This document shows, piece by piece, positions 53,111-62,830 of a stretch of DNA of 64,000 bases (position 1 is its first letter; each line of letters opens with the position of its first letter). The stretch is from contig NW_003314266.1 in assembly GCF_000143415.4 (NCBI RefSeq), positions 2,751,010 through 2,815,009 on the forward strand, written 5' to 3'. The position numbers were made by a program, and so were the translations under genes. Source of the stretch: Selaginella moellendorffii (lineage: Eukaryota; Streptophyta; Lycopodiopsida; Selaginellales; Selaginellaceae). The notes below the pieces were generated by a model. The model made no database searches, was not told where the DNA came from, and saw only the letters and a program-made list of their open reading frames with translations.

Positions 53111-54505
53111 ATGGCGTCCAAGCTTCTCACCGCATGGCGCAAGAGGAAACGCACTAAGAGCACTGATGAGTATGCATGTAAGCGTTTTTTTTTCTTTGTT
53201 CTTTCTTTTTGTTCTTCTCAATGCTTCTCGACGCAGGGCCGCCAAAGTCACTCGAGTTTTGGGAGGACGTTCCTCCTCCTCCACTGTTGAGGCCCGCGGC
53301 CATCCCTGCCGTGGTCTTCACTTTGAGAGAAATGCTCCAAGCCACGAACAACTTTAGCTACGATAACTTCATCGGCGAAGGAGGCTTTGGTCGTGTCTAT
53401 CGAGGAGTTTTGAGAACTGGAAAGGTCTGTAAGTTCTTCTAGGTGTCCTTTCTCTCACTCTAGTTTTTTCTTTTCTGTGAAACAGCCCGTGGCCATCAAG
53501 CAGATGGATCCAACTTTAAGCCGAGGCACACAAGGCGAGCGAGAGTTCCGGGTGGAAGTCGACCTTCTAAGTCGGCTCAGCCACCCCAGCCTTGTGAGGC
53601 TGATCGGCTACTGTGCCGATAGAAAGCAGAGAATGCTGGTGTACGAGTTCATGACTCAAGGAAGTCTTCAAGAACACTTGCACGGTATGGTAGTACAGTT
53701 GCCAATAATTTGGTGTTTATAGAGTTTGCCTCTTTCAGGGATTGTGCGGATAAAGATGAACTGGCAAGTCCGTATTCGTATTGCCCTTGGCTCAGCTAGA
53801 GCTCTAGAATACCTCCACGCTGGACCTGCGACTGGCAATCCCATCATCCATCGGGATTTCAAGTCGAGTAACATACTTCTTGATGAGACCTTCCAAGCGA
53901 AGGTGGGCCTGGTTTCTTCGTCACGCTCACGGCAGTCCTACTTTTCTTTGTGATTCAGGTGTCAGATTTTGGTCTTGCAAAGCTTGTTCCGCATGGAAAC
54001 AAAACGTATGTGAGCACGAGGGTACTGGGAACTTTTGGTTATTTCGATCCACACTACACGGCAGTAAGACTTGGTTTTTGAAAGACACTTTCCAATCCGT
54101 GGTCTCGCAGACAGGGAGGCTTACGCTGAAGAGTGATGTCTATGCGTTTGGTGTTGTGCTGCTGGAGCTTCTTACTGGAAGGCGGCCGGTGGATTCGGCA
54201 CACAGCTTTACAAAACAGAACTTAGTTTTTCAGGTAAGTTAAACACAAGCGGCTTCATGTCAGGCTTTTTACCTGCACTGTCACAGGTGCGAGACAGTTT
54301 ACGGGACAGCAGGAAGTTAAAGAAGATAATTGACCCCGAAATATCGTTGGAATCGTGCTCGTGGGAATCCATCAAGAGATTCGCGATGCTGGCCTACTGC
54401 TGCGTGCGTGACGACGATACCCGGCGTCCGACGATGGGAGAATGCGTTGCAGAGTTGGAACAGCTCTATCTTCTAATCCTGTTCTACAGGAGAGCCGCAA
54501 CGTGA
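53111..54505 (+). CDS. Receptor-like cytoplasmic kinase (PBS1-like)
   Basis: Seven exons with consistent phase; about 350 aa. There is no signal peptide or membrane span; the N-terminus is basic ([21 protein letters not shown]) and lacks an N-terminal Gly for myristoylation. Kinase motifs are complete: [69 protein letters not shown] and RRPTMGECV. The [14 protein letters not shown] start is the usual RLCK lead-in. Such kinases relay signals from surface receptors. The activation-loop arm is [12 protein letters not shown]. The C-terminus is short (ends RRAAT). Confidence 0.88.
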
Positions 54506-54690
54506 AACTTCTCAGTCAGGTACCTTGCCATTTTCAAATGGCTCATTCCATTTCTAAGATCTGTATACAGGGACAGGGACATAAAACAAAACCAAAAAAG
54601 AGAAGAGAAGAACGATAGGAAGCAGCTCTGTACATTCTGCACTGACAATTTCTTCATCTTCACGTCGACACTCGCGAGCATGCGACCGGT

Positions 54691-55633
54691 TCATGAGAGA
54701 GGTGACCGCTGCGGCTGGCCTTTCCTGCGCTGCTTGGAAGACCGTGGCGACTCGCAGTGCTTCTGCGGCGTCAGCGGCTCCACGGTGTTGTTGACATCCG
54801 CCGCCAGCGACGATATCCCAGAATGCTGCGGGCTGTGGGGGACGAGCACAGAGATCGGGGAAGGCGGAACGTCGGCAAAAGTGGCCTGCTCCTCATCGCC
54901 ATCGCTGTCCACGGTGGTGCTCGACTGCTGCCGCGGGCTGTCCATCTTGCGCTTCTTGATCGGCACCTGGGCCTTCTTCCCGGCCTTGGAAATCTTCTGC
55001 TCGTCCGTGAGACCCTCAACCGCCATGGACTTGACAAGCACAGGCTCGTCCTCGAAGCAGCAAGTCCTCGACGTCCGTGGTCCCGGAGACGAAGAAGCCG
55101 CTACTCCAGCAGGGACAGGGACAGGAGCGGGGGAAGACGAAGCGGCGGTGCCGGGTGCATGCTGCGAGAGCTCGCCGTGAGAAGGAACAGGAACATGAAG
55201 CGGAAGAGCCAGGGAGACCGAGGGATTGATACGAGCAGCGGCCAACTTACAGCTGATGGAGCAGAAGCAAGTGGGATCCGTGAGCGTCCGGTTGCAGTTC
55301 TGGCACCAGTGCGTGGCGGCCTTGGCGATCCGGTCCTGCGGCCTGCTGAGGAGGAAGACGATCTTGGCGCTGTTGATGGTGTAAGTCTGGATGTTGGAGA
55401 TGTCGGCCAACTTTTGGATGTCGTGGACCCGGACAGCGTCCATGTGTGACGCGCGGCGGACTTGCAAGCTCCGGTGGTTTGCATGCTCGGTCTGGAGGCC
55501 AATGTGGCACATCGGCCCGTCCAGGACGCAGTCGATGCAGAAGTGATTGCGCTCGTTCTTGCTCGACGCGTGCTTGAGGCACTGCGAGAAGTAGTTCCCG
55601 GTGAGGAAATGCGGCAGCCAGCTCGGGCCTTCT

Positions 55634-55668
<35 letters not shown>

Positions 55669-55734
55669 CGGGGAAGAATGAGAAGCCGGCGGTGAGGCGG
55701 AGGAGGAGGAGGATTGCTCGAGGGCGGAAGCCAT
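54691..55734 (-). CDS. PLATZ zinc-dependent DNA-binding protein (347 aa)
   Basis: Single exon from ATG 55734 (MASALEQSSSSSASPP); a longer upstream frame exists but would add a spurious hydrophobic start. A polyproline run (12 Pro) from a GGC microsatellite precedes the PLATZ domain: WLPHFLTGNYFSQCLKH, KNERNHFCIDC, HRSLQVRRASHMDAVRVHDI, YTINSAKIVFLLSRPQ and the second zinc cluster CQNC..CFCSISCKL. One Cys of the usual SLCPHC position is replaced (MCHIG). The C-terminus has basic stretches (PIKKRKM, KQRRKGQ) that could be nuclear signals. PLATZ proteins act at A/T-rich sites and in Pol III transcription. Confidence 0.92.
55636..55672. repeat. (GGC)n microsatellite inside PLATZ coding region
   Basis: About 11 GGC units with one GGT. 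They encode the polyproline run of the PLATZ protein on the minus strand. Confidence 0.9.
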
Positions 55735-56413
55735 CGCCAGCAAGAAGAGCAATGCAGGGGTTTTGGAGATGACCCACAAGAACCCAATGCCGGCCGAGAC
55801 GATCCAAGCAAGAGCGCAACCAAGAGCGCAAGAGAAAAGAAGAGACCAAGCTCCAAAGCCCAGCGCTCTCGCTCGAAGAAGAAGAAGAAGAAGAAGACGA
55901 GGAAGAAGGAAGGAAGGAAGGAAGGAAGGAAGCGCTCTAAGACTCAAACCTCGCGGAGTGGAATCGCGCTACTACTACTCGGCGGCGATCAATGCCTTGC
56001 GCTACAAGCCAGGAAGATCGTCATAAACGCGCGAGGCAAGGATTTTTTTTTGTGCGCTCTCCTTTCAGGAAGATCGAGGAGAAAGACATGAAAAAGAGGA
56101 AGAAAGCCTCTCTCTTTCCTTTTTTTTTTTTCTCTTCTAAGAGGGAATTGAGAGCTCTCTCTCGAAGTTTACCTCTCTAGGCTACAATAGAAACAACCAA
56201 CATGCTTCCAGGGTGAGTGAACGTGTCCTTGTTATGGACATGTGTCTCTCGCTCCACTGGTTTCCCAACTGGGAGAGGCTCTAAGGACAGTGTCCTTAGC
56301 AAAGCCGGGCCTTGCCGCCTTGGACGCGCTGACGTGTCCGCCGCCGCGGCATGCCACGCTGGACGACCGTCCCCCGCGAGAGCTCACACTGCATTTTAGG
56401 GTTCTTGGCGCGC
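55735..56413. promoter_or_regulatory. Shared upstream region of PLATZ and PPR genes with simple repeats
   Basis: Divergent spacer of 679 bp. Immediately upstream of PLATZ is a purine tract, (GAA)n then (GGAA)n, at 55874-55932, which on the minus strand is a pyrimidine-rich leader. Further purine- or T-rich tracts at 56040-56160. The last ~70 bp before the PPR ATG are GC-rich. Confidence 0.5.
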
Positions 56414-57784
56414 ATGGCGGTGGATCCGCCCGGGCGGCGCCGCGGCGAGGCGAATTCCTACGCCGCGATGCTGCGCAAGTGCTCCGCGCTGTCGCAGGTG
56501 AAGTGGGTGCACAGGATCGTGGCGGAGGATGGGTGGGAGGATGATACCTTCGTGGCGAATTTCCTGATCCAGATGTATGGGCGCTGCGGCGGCGCGCAGG
56601 AGGCGGCGAAGGTGTTTGAGAAGCTGCCGCGGCGAAATCAATTCTCCTGGAATATCATGCTAGCGGCATTTGCCCAGAATGGGCATTTGCAGGAGGCGCG
56701 GGAGATCTTTGATCGGTCGCCGCACAGGAATGTGGTGACTTGGAATGCGATGATGGCTGCGTATGCGATGGCTGGGCGGATCCGAGAGGCCGAGATCGTC
56801 TTCAAGAAGATGCCCCAGCGGGATCTCATCTCGTGGAACTCGATGCTCACTGCATATGCCCAGCACGGTTATTTTGAGGAGGCTTTGCGGCTCTTTGCGG
56901 CGATGGATCTCGAGCCCGACAGCGTGACTTTCCTTTGTGTTCTTGAGGCCTGCGGCGAGATCGGTCAGGAAAGATCCCAGTGCAGGCTTCTTCATTCGAG
57001 GGTCTCGAATTGCGGGCTGGAGATGGAGCTTAAGATCAGCACCGCGCTGATCGACATGTATGGGAAGTGCTCCAGCCCCGAGGACGCCAGGGACGTGTTC
57101 TGGAGGATCAGCGACACCGCCCAGGACCTCGCGCTCTGGAACGCGATGATCTCGGCTCACGCCAAGAACCGCCAAGTTCGCGAGGCTCTCCATCTCTTCT
57201 CGCTGCTCGATCTCCAAGGAGCGAGGCCAAACGACTCCACGCTGGTAAGCATTCTAGACTCCGCCGCTAGCTCCTCGGATCTAAATCATGCCAGGTTCGT
57301 GCAAGGCGTCGTGGAGGAGTGTGACGAGGCGCTGAGCGTGGACGTGAAGAACGCGATCATCGGCATGTACAAGCGGTGCGGCAGCATCGAGAACGCGAGG
57401 AGGGTGTTCGTCCGGATCGAGAACAAGGACACGGTGTCGTGGAACTCGATCATCGCGGCCTACGCCGACTTGGGCGATTGCAAGGAGGCGATCGAGCTGT
57501 TCGAGCTCATGAGTTTGGAGGGATTTGAGCCGAGCAGGGCGACGTATCTCAGTGTTCTTGGGGCGTGTAGCCACGCGGGGCTGGTCAAGGAAGGGGTGGA
57601 GGTGTTCGCGAGCATGGTGGAGTTTGGAGTGGTGCCGACGAGGGAGCACTTTAGCTGCATGGTGGATTTGTTTGGGAGGGGAGGATGGGTGGCGGAGGCA
57701 CACGAGGTGTTTAGCAAAGGTCCCTTGAGGCCCAGCGTTACCGCTTGGAGGGCCTTGTGTGGAGCGTTTGTCCAGCAACATTAA
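56414..57784 (+). CDS. PPR protein, PLS type without E/DYW (456 aa)
   Basis: Single exon. ATG 56414 was chosen over 56351 because the first ~20 codons upstream look non-coding. After a Gly/Arg-rich start the PPR repeats include NSYAAMLRKCSALSQVKWVH, NQFSWNIMLAAFAQNGHLQEA, DLISWNSMLTAYAQHGYFEEA, LISTALIDMYGKCSS-type and DTVSWNSIIAAYADLGDCKEA. It ends in SVTAWRALCGAFVQQH, where the E domain normally begins, so the protein stops at the border of E. The downstream sequence is poly-T and shows no E/DYW remnants. It could work with a DYW partner or be a truncated relic. Codon use is GC-rich. Confidence 0.9.
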   Translation: MAVDPPGRRRGEANSYAAMLRKCSALSQVKWVHRIVAEDGWEDDTFVANFLIQMYGRCGGAQEAAKVFEKLPRRNQFSWNIMLAAFAQNGHLQEAREIFDRSPHRNVVTWNAMMAAYAMAGRIREAEIVFKKMPQRDLISWNSMLTAYAQHGYFEEALRLFAAMDLEPDSVTFLCVLEACGEIGQERSQCRLLHSRVSNCGLEMELKISTALIDMYGKCSSPEDARDVFWRISDTAQDLALWNAMISAHAKNRQVREALHLFSLLDLQGARPNDSTLVSILDSAASSSDLNHARFVQGVVEECDEALSVDVKNAIIGMYKRCGSIENARRVFVRIENKDTVSWNSIIAAYADLGDCKEAIELFELMSLEGFEPSRATYLSVLGACSHAGLVKEGVEVFASMVEFGVVPTREHFSCMVDLFGRGGWVAEAHEVFSKGPLRPSVTAWRALCGAFVQQH

Positions 57785-58268
57785 TTTTTTGTTTTTTTTT
57801 TTTTTTTCAATTTTGTGTAAAAAGGAAATATAACTTAAAGGTATAAAGTTCAAACAAATTACCCACACTGTATCCATTTCTTGTAGATTCAAATTGTAAT
57901 CTTTGATGACCAAAAGAAAATTGTTTTTTGTGAGACTATAAGAGAGAAAATACTAAGTTTTTTTAACGTACCATGCTGTATTTTTTATAAAAATTACGAA
58001 TTAAATACTTGAAGGTATAAAGCTCAATAAATACAACATGAAATACCCACCAGCATGATTGTAAGCTTTCATGACCACCCAGCAAAAAATCTTCTTTTAT
58101 AAGACTATAAGAGAGAAAATACTAATGTTTTTCAACATGGTATGCTGTATTATTGATCTAATATTTAATATTTCACAATTAGAATTCTAGAATATACTCC
58201 AAAATATGCCTGAATATTCTCTGAGCTTACGACAAGAGATAAAGTAGTTTTTCCTGTTCTTTTGGTTT
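57785..58268. repeat. AT-rich region with diverged ~150-bp tandem duplication
   Basis: Units at about 57837-57985 and 58011-58160 share GGTATAAAGYTCAA, 'attgtaa.cttt.atgacca', GACTATAAGAGAGAAAATACTAA and 'atgctgtatt'. They begin with poly-T after the PPR stop. No gene seen. Confidence 0.75.
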
Positions 58269-58508
58269 CTACACGACTGAATTTGGGCCTCTGGGAGGAC
58301 CGCGCGATGAGATGGGCTCTTTCTTCTTTTTCTTCGCCATGAGCACACTGGTGTTAATCCCTCGCTCTTGCGAAGTAGATTCCACCTTGGAGGATCCACA
58401 AGAGAAGAGGTTTCTTACCGCCGATGCCATGAAATTCTCCTTGACCGCTTGCGAGATGCGGCCCAGCAGCGAAGGTTTCTCCTCCAAATCCTCCTCCTTC
58501 GCTGCCAT
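58269..58508 (-). CDS. Small basic protein, unrecognised (79 aa)
   Basis: Single exon from ATG 58508: MAAKEEDLEEKPSLLGRISQ then AVKENFMASAVRNLFSCGSS and a Lys-rich end (AKKKKKEPISSRGPPRG). The first half could form an amphipathic helix. No known domain. No homologue in the window; the predicted protein has an ATG-stop frame and even composition, so it may be real, but it could be chance. Confidence 0.45.
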   Translation of the reverse strand: MAAKEEDLEEKPSLLGRISQAVKENFMASAVRNLFSCGSSKVESTSQERGINTSVLMAKKKKKEPISSRGPPRGPNSVV

Positions 58509-58689
58509 CTATCCAATCGCAAATTTCACTCCGCTCACACAAAAGACTCTGCTCGCGAGTCGCGATCCCCTGACTGGCTTTTGACAGTGCTGCCTGGGTA
58601 TTAAAGCCGCCACGTACGAAAAAGAGAACCTTGGTACGGAAAGAAACTCTGCCTCTTCTTCTCCTTGTCTTATGGATTTCCACCACATC

Positions 58690-58820
58690 CACAAATATGA
58701 CTGTCTGAACCGTCCAGACCCTCTGCAAATGAGCCTCAAGCTCCTGCAAATTTATACGTGAAATGTGGAGACATGGAGGCAGCGGAGAAAGACTTTGACG
58801 AGTTGACCGGCACAAGGTAT
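58690..58820 (+). pseudogene. PPR gene relic
   Basis: ANLYVKCGDMEAAEKDFDEL (58746-58805) is a clear PPR motif fragment, preceded in another frame by IHKYDCLNRPDPLQM. No further repeats flank it, so it is a leftover of a lost PPR gene. Confidence 0.6.
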
Positions 58821-59567
58821 ACTTTCGTACAATTCCCATGTCCATCTGGTTGAGAGATCGGATTCATGACAATAACAAGTTAATCATGGTCTTCCATATT
58901 TGATAATCAAATAGTATACAAAATCAATACCACAATTGAAGTCTGGAGTTGAGAGATGGAAGCGTTTAACATTCTTGTCAGTGTTTTCGTTGCATGCATG
59001 CATCCCGACGTCTCAAGTTTGTGAATCCAACTCTTAGCACAGTACAAGGCCTGTTTGTTTTTGGGACTCAGCCTTAGATGCCGGTGAGAGCTTAGTCCCT
59101 CTGCCATCGACTTCCATTCTCTCAGTTGGCTGTTCCCGGCCCTTTTTTTGCTTGCTGCTTCTTGCTTCTCCAACCCTAAGTTCTAAGCTCCAGTTAAGGG
59201 AAAAGAGAAACAAAAGTGAAAGAATCCCCAAGAGACCGCAACGCAACCTGAAAATCCAAGAGCGTCGGTGTCTCAAATTGCTATAGTACCTGGGCCTCTT
59301 CTTCCATTCGGATATTGCCGCTCAACAAAAAAAACAGGAGTTTTTTTATACCTTTATAAGATGTTGAAGCTCTTGGAAAGGCTTATTTATGGTCATATTA
59401 AATCATTTGTCCGGGTGAACGAGGAACAATACTCGAGAAAAGAACGATATAAATAACACAAAGAGCGCATTCAACCTCAATACTGTAGGCATGAAGAAGA
59501 TACCCGTCAAATCGCTCAGCTTCATTCCCAATTAAAAGGATTTCAGGCTTTTTTCTAAATGCAAAAC
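58821..59567. other. Intergenic region, 0.75 kb
   Basis: No gene or clear repeat supported. Confidence 0.4.
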
Positions 59568-60094
59568 CTATAGAATACAGAAATCTATCGTAAGAACTTT
59601 GACTTGAGCAAAACTAACAGCATTTGCTAGCGCCTTAAACTCTTCTAAGGTTAGCTCCTTCCCTTCAACATAAGCTAGCATGTTGCTTGTTAAGTGCAAA
59701 TCTAGAGCCAAAGCTGTGGTTGTGCCAGATGCGTCCACCACCACCACCTTTCCACTACTCGGCAGTGATCAGCAGAGTGATGCATGTTTCATCCTTCCAA
59801 TCGTGCAAAATAAACTATATAAAGATCAAATATGAGTGTTTCATATCCCAAATCACAAGCTCACCTTCATAAAAATAGCATCACCCGGTTGAACTTTATC
59901 AAACATATCACTGCTCACATTCTCCACTCCTGAATCCAAAAGAAGTTGCATAGAAGTAATGAATCAAATCAGAGCTTACCCGGGAGAGCTGGAGCCTTAG
60001 ATATAACATGAGGCAAACTGAAATCAATCCCCTTGATTCCTTGGTGGCAACCGAGAAGAACTCTTAAGCTGTTTCCAATACCTCCACTTGCAAG
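59568..60094 (-). pseudogene. O-methyltransferase pseudogene (COMT-like)
   Basis: Minus-strand pieces of a plant small-molecule O-methyltransferase: SGGIGNSLRVLLGCHQGIKG with IDFSLPHVISKAPALPG, then GVENVSSDMFDKVQPGDAIF, MK, and after a lost HDW segment DETCITLLI with a stop, then GKVVVVDASG, SNMLAYVEGKELTLEEFKAL and a C-terminus VKVLTIDFCIL. The catalytic His region (HDW) is gone and a stop and frameshift separate the last part. The SAM-binding half (LVDVGGG) upstream is missing its first part. Two introns with GT-AG are still visible. Confidence 0.8.
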
Positions 60095-60723
60095 CAGTGG
60101 AGCTATCGTATCGGATCAAACCATGCGCAGCCAGATTGGTGGGGAGGATCATAATTGTTTAGCGTTTACATTAACTTTCATGGGTGATATGATGAATTTT
60201 CCGATCTTTGTAACGCGAAATATCCCGGAACGCTTGACCGGCTGCTGTCGGTGGAGCGACCGGCCCAGCCGGTGGACAAGCACCACCGTTGATGGGGACT
60301 CTATGATTCGAATTTGGGGGGCCAGGATTAACCCTGGCGAATGCGCGAGCATCGCCACGCGCCGCTGTCACCGCCATGTAGCCCCGGCCCGATCGATCTG
60401 TTTGCGCTCGCTCAGTCAGTCATGGATCCGTGGCGTGAGTCTCAGGCTCGCGAGGTGGGTGCTGTCGAGTCCCAGCTTCTCTTGGCGGAGTCCCTCTCGG
60501 TGGTGCTAGATCCAAGGATCCGCCTTTGATCCAGGGGTAGCAGCAGGATCTAGGTCCAGGTCAATCACAGGATCAGGATCTAGATCCAGGTCAATGAGCA
60601 GGATCTAGATCCAGGTCAATGAGCAGGATCTTGATCAGGGGTAGCAGCAGGATCTAGATCCAGTTCAATGAACAGGATCTTGCTCAGGGGTAGCAGCAGA
60701 TCTAGATCCTCGTTTTTGCAGAC
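60095..60723. repeat. Spacer with GATCTAGATCCAGGTCAAT-type tandem repeat
   Basis: 60528-60710 holds five imperfect copies of a unit containing CAGGATCTAGATCCAGGTCAA, some extended by AGGGGTAGCAG. Upstream (60421-60530) an open frame MDPWRESQAREVGAVESQLL stops after 35 codons; it could be a short upstream ORF of the next gene. Confidence 0.7.
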
Positions 60724-61160
60724 ATGGTGGAGCTTTTGGATAATGCCATTGTCAAGGTATGTTCTGTCATTGTGCTTGGTGCTTGAACAGGAAAGTTAAA
60801 CTCTTGCTTCCTTTTTTCTTTTGTTTTCATAAGGAACTGTGCCACTTTCATCGAGATCGACAAAGTCACCAATTTTCGCGACAGAAGCCCAGGTCTTCTT
60901 CTCTCCCAACTCTATCAGCCAGTGTAAGTCTTGTCGCAGTTTTTTTTTTTAGTTAGTTCCAGCGATGTTACTTGCAGTTCGAGGAGGAGGAGGAGGAGAT
61001 GATCCAGCCGCTTTCAAATTCCACAAGGTTTGCACCACAGGACACGCTCCAGCGTCACTGGGACGTGAGCGGTGCTTTCAGGCCGATCAGGGATGGTCTA
61101 GGGATTCCCACGGGCTTCTTCCTGACGAGGAGGAGGAGCCCGGATGATCTCGCCCCATGA
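60724..61160 (+). CDS. Small unrecognised protein, three exons (101 aa)
   Basis: Exons 60724-60756, 60834-60923 and 60978-61160, all phase 0. Predicted protein: MVELLDNAIVK, a Ser/Arg-rich part (HQFSRQKPRSSSLPTLSAS), an acidic run (six Glu), then RFAPQDTLQRHWDVSGAFRP and FFLTRRRSPDDLAP. No known domain. Exon 1 has only 11 codons. Support is clean splicing and a stop in frame; otherwise uncertain. The coiled-coil gene follows 230 bp downstream on the same strand. Confidence 0.5.
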
Positions 61161-61389
61161 TCCGTGGAGTAGCATCGACTGGCTCTGGCACGACCCCAGT
61201 ATCACCGAGAGTGTGATGACGAGCGTGAAGAGGAGGATGCCGATGGTAAAGGTGGATAAAAATATATAGGCAAGAGACGTTGGAGTATAAAAGGTAAGGG
61301 TTAAATTTCCTTACACAAAGAAGTAAGCTTTTGTTCCAGGGCATTTTGTTCCAGGAGCGACTGAGCTGGGAGCGCCAAAGCCCTAGGCA

Positions 61390-62505
61390 ATGGGGAAGGG
61401 TGCTATCGGAAGAGGAAGAGCGCTATCGGAAGAGCGCTATTGGAAGCCGGAGATGGAAATGGAGCTGGAGCGTGCAATCCAGGTGAAAATGGAGCAGCAG
61501 CAGAAGGTAGAGGTAAATCTAGGTCGACTTTCATGGAGCTTAATGCTTTCCGAGCAGGAGCCGGAGCTCACCCTTGTGGAGGAGCAGGAGCCGAAGGTAA
61601 CCCTTGTGGAGGAGCAAGAGCTCACCGTTGAGAAGCCCAAACGCATCCTGGAGGTAAATTGTAGATTGCAGGGAAACAAACTCACATATGGTTTAGGAGT
61701 TGGAGGAGACTGTAGAAAAACCGGAGTGCGTCCACAAAATCGATGAGGTGGGTGATAGATTGCATGCATTTGATGAAGCTCATATATGATTTCGTTTCAG
61801 CTGCAGGTAAAGGAGTTGGAGGAGTTTGAGGAGCAGCAGAAGCTCCAACTCCAGCTCAAGTACTTGAAAAGTCTAGTGGACGTTTTGGATGACATGTGTG
61901 TGCTATTCTACAATGTGAGTTATATTTGAATTATTTGAGTTGACACTTATAGCTACTTTTCTAGGCTGAAAACTCCTCAGAGGAGCTACAAACTATCAAG
62001 GCATGCGTTGAGACAACATCACAAGGTATCTGGGCGTTAATGAAGCATGAGATGAAGGACAGTGAGAAGATGGCTCAAACAGCTGACAGGATTATCAACG
62101 GTTATAAAGAAACCAAAGACAAGGTATTATAAAATGTTTTAAACTTTTAATGTTAAAGTGATATGCAGAAAATCCTTCTGGAGGAAATCCTGGCCCAAAT
62201 GCAAAGGCAACTAAAAAACTTGGAGGCGTCAAAGCTGCAGGTGAAAACACATTTAAAGTTCTTTAAAATTTACACTTCTTTATTTGCTTTTTCAGACAGT
62301 GGACCCAAGGCATACAACCTCTCAGCTGCGTCTGAAGGAAGCCATTGAGAGATTGACTACAAGAAATGGAATTCTTTCAAATGTAAAGCACGTGAAGCAG
62401 CTTCAAGACGAATACTACGCAATTACTAGAGAGCTGCGGGGGTTTTATGCGTCTTGTCGTGCTGCTAAGAAAAAACGCACTCTTTGTAAGTATTTTTTAA
62501 GCTAA
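61390..62505 (+). CDS. Coiled-coil protein, unrecognised (about 300 aa)
   Basis: Seven exons from ATG 61390 join in phase 0 (first exon to about 61653, last ending near 62505). The protein is rich in Glu, Lys, Leu and Gln with heptad-like stretches: ELERAIQVKMEQQQKVEVNL, repeated ELTLVEEQEPKVTLVEEQE, KELEEFEEQQKLQLQLKYLK, EEILAQMQRQLKNLEASKLQ and RLKEAIERLTTRN. No enzyme motif or targeting signal. Probably a structural or scaffold protein. If the last donor (62486) is used, the stop forms at the junction (TL*); if not, the frame runs nine codons more to TAA at 62503-62505. Confidence 0.55.
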
Positions 62506-62830
62506 TTGAGAGATCTCTAACGTTTTTTTTTTTTTTTTTTCCTTTCAGAGTTAGAATGATATGTATTTCTGTTGTTTAATCTATCTATAACTATTTTTTT
62601 TTAAAGAGGCGCACTGGATCTCCAGCCGGGTTTCAGAACAAAAGAAAATTGGCCATCGCCTTAGTTGGCTGCTGAGCTTTCGAAGTTTCATTCTCAGGCA
62701 AAGAAACCGACAGAAGCGACGAGGGGAAGCAGTTCAGCACGCATGCCGTGCTTGAAGTTTCTCTTCAACATCATAGCAAGCTTATAAGATTACATTCGAC
62801 TGTAAGTTTTCCTCGTTTTGCTTTATTTCT
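62506..62830. other. Spacer between coiled-coil gene and VPS13-like segment
   Basis: Poly-T tracts at 62524-62543. The part around 62735-62805 could be an exon of the VPS13-like gene (AVLEVSLQHHSKLIRLHS). Confidence 0.4.

Noticed and set aside
60033-60509. 158-codon plus-strand ORF near the O-methyltransferase relic
   Set aside because: Overlaps the relic antisense and shows no family features.
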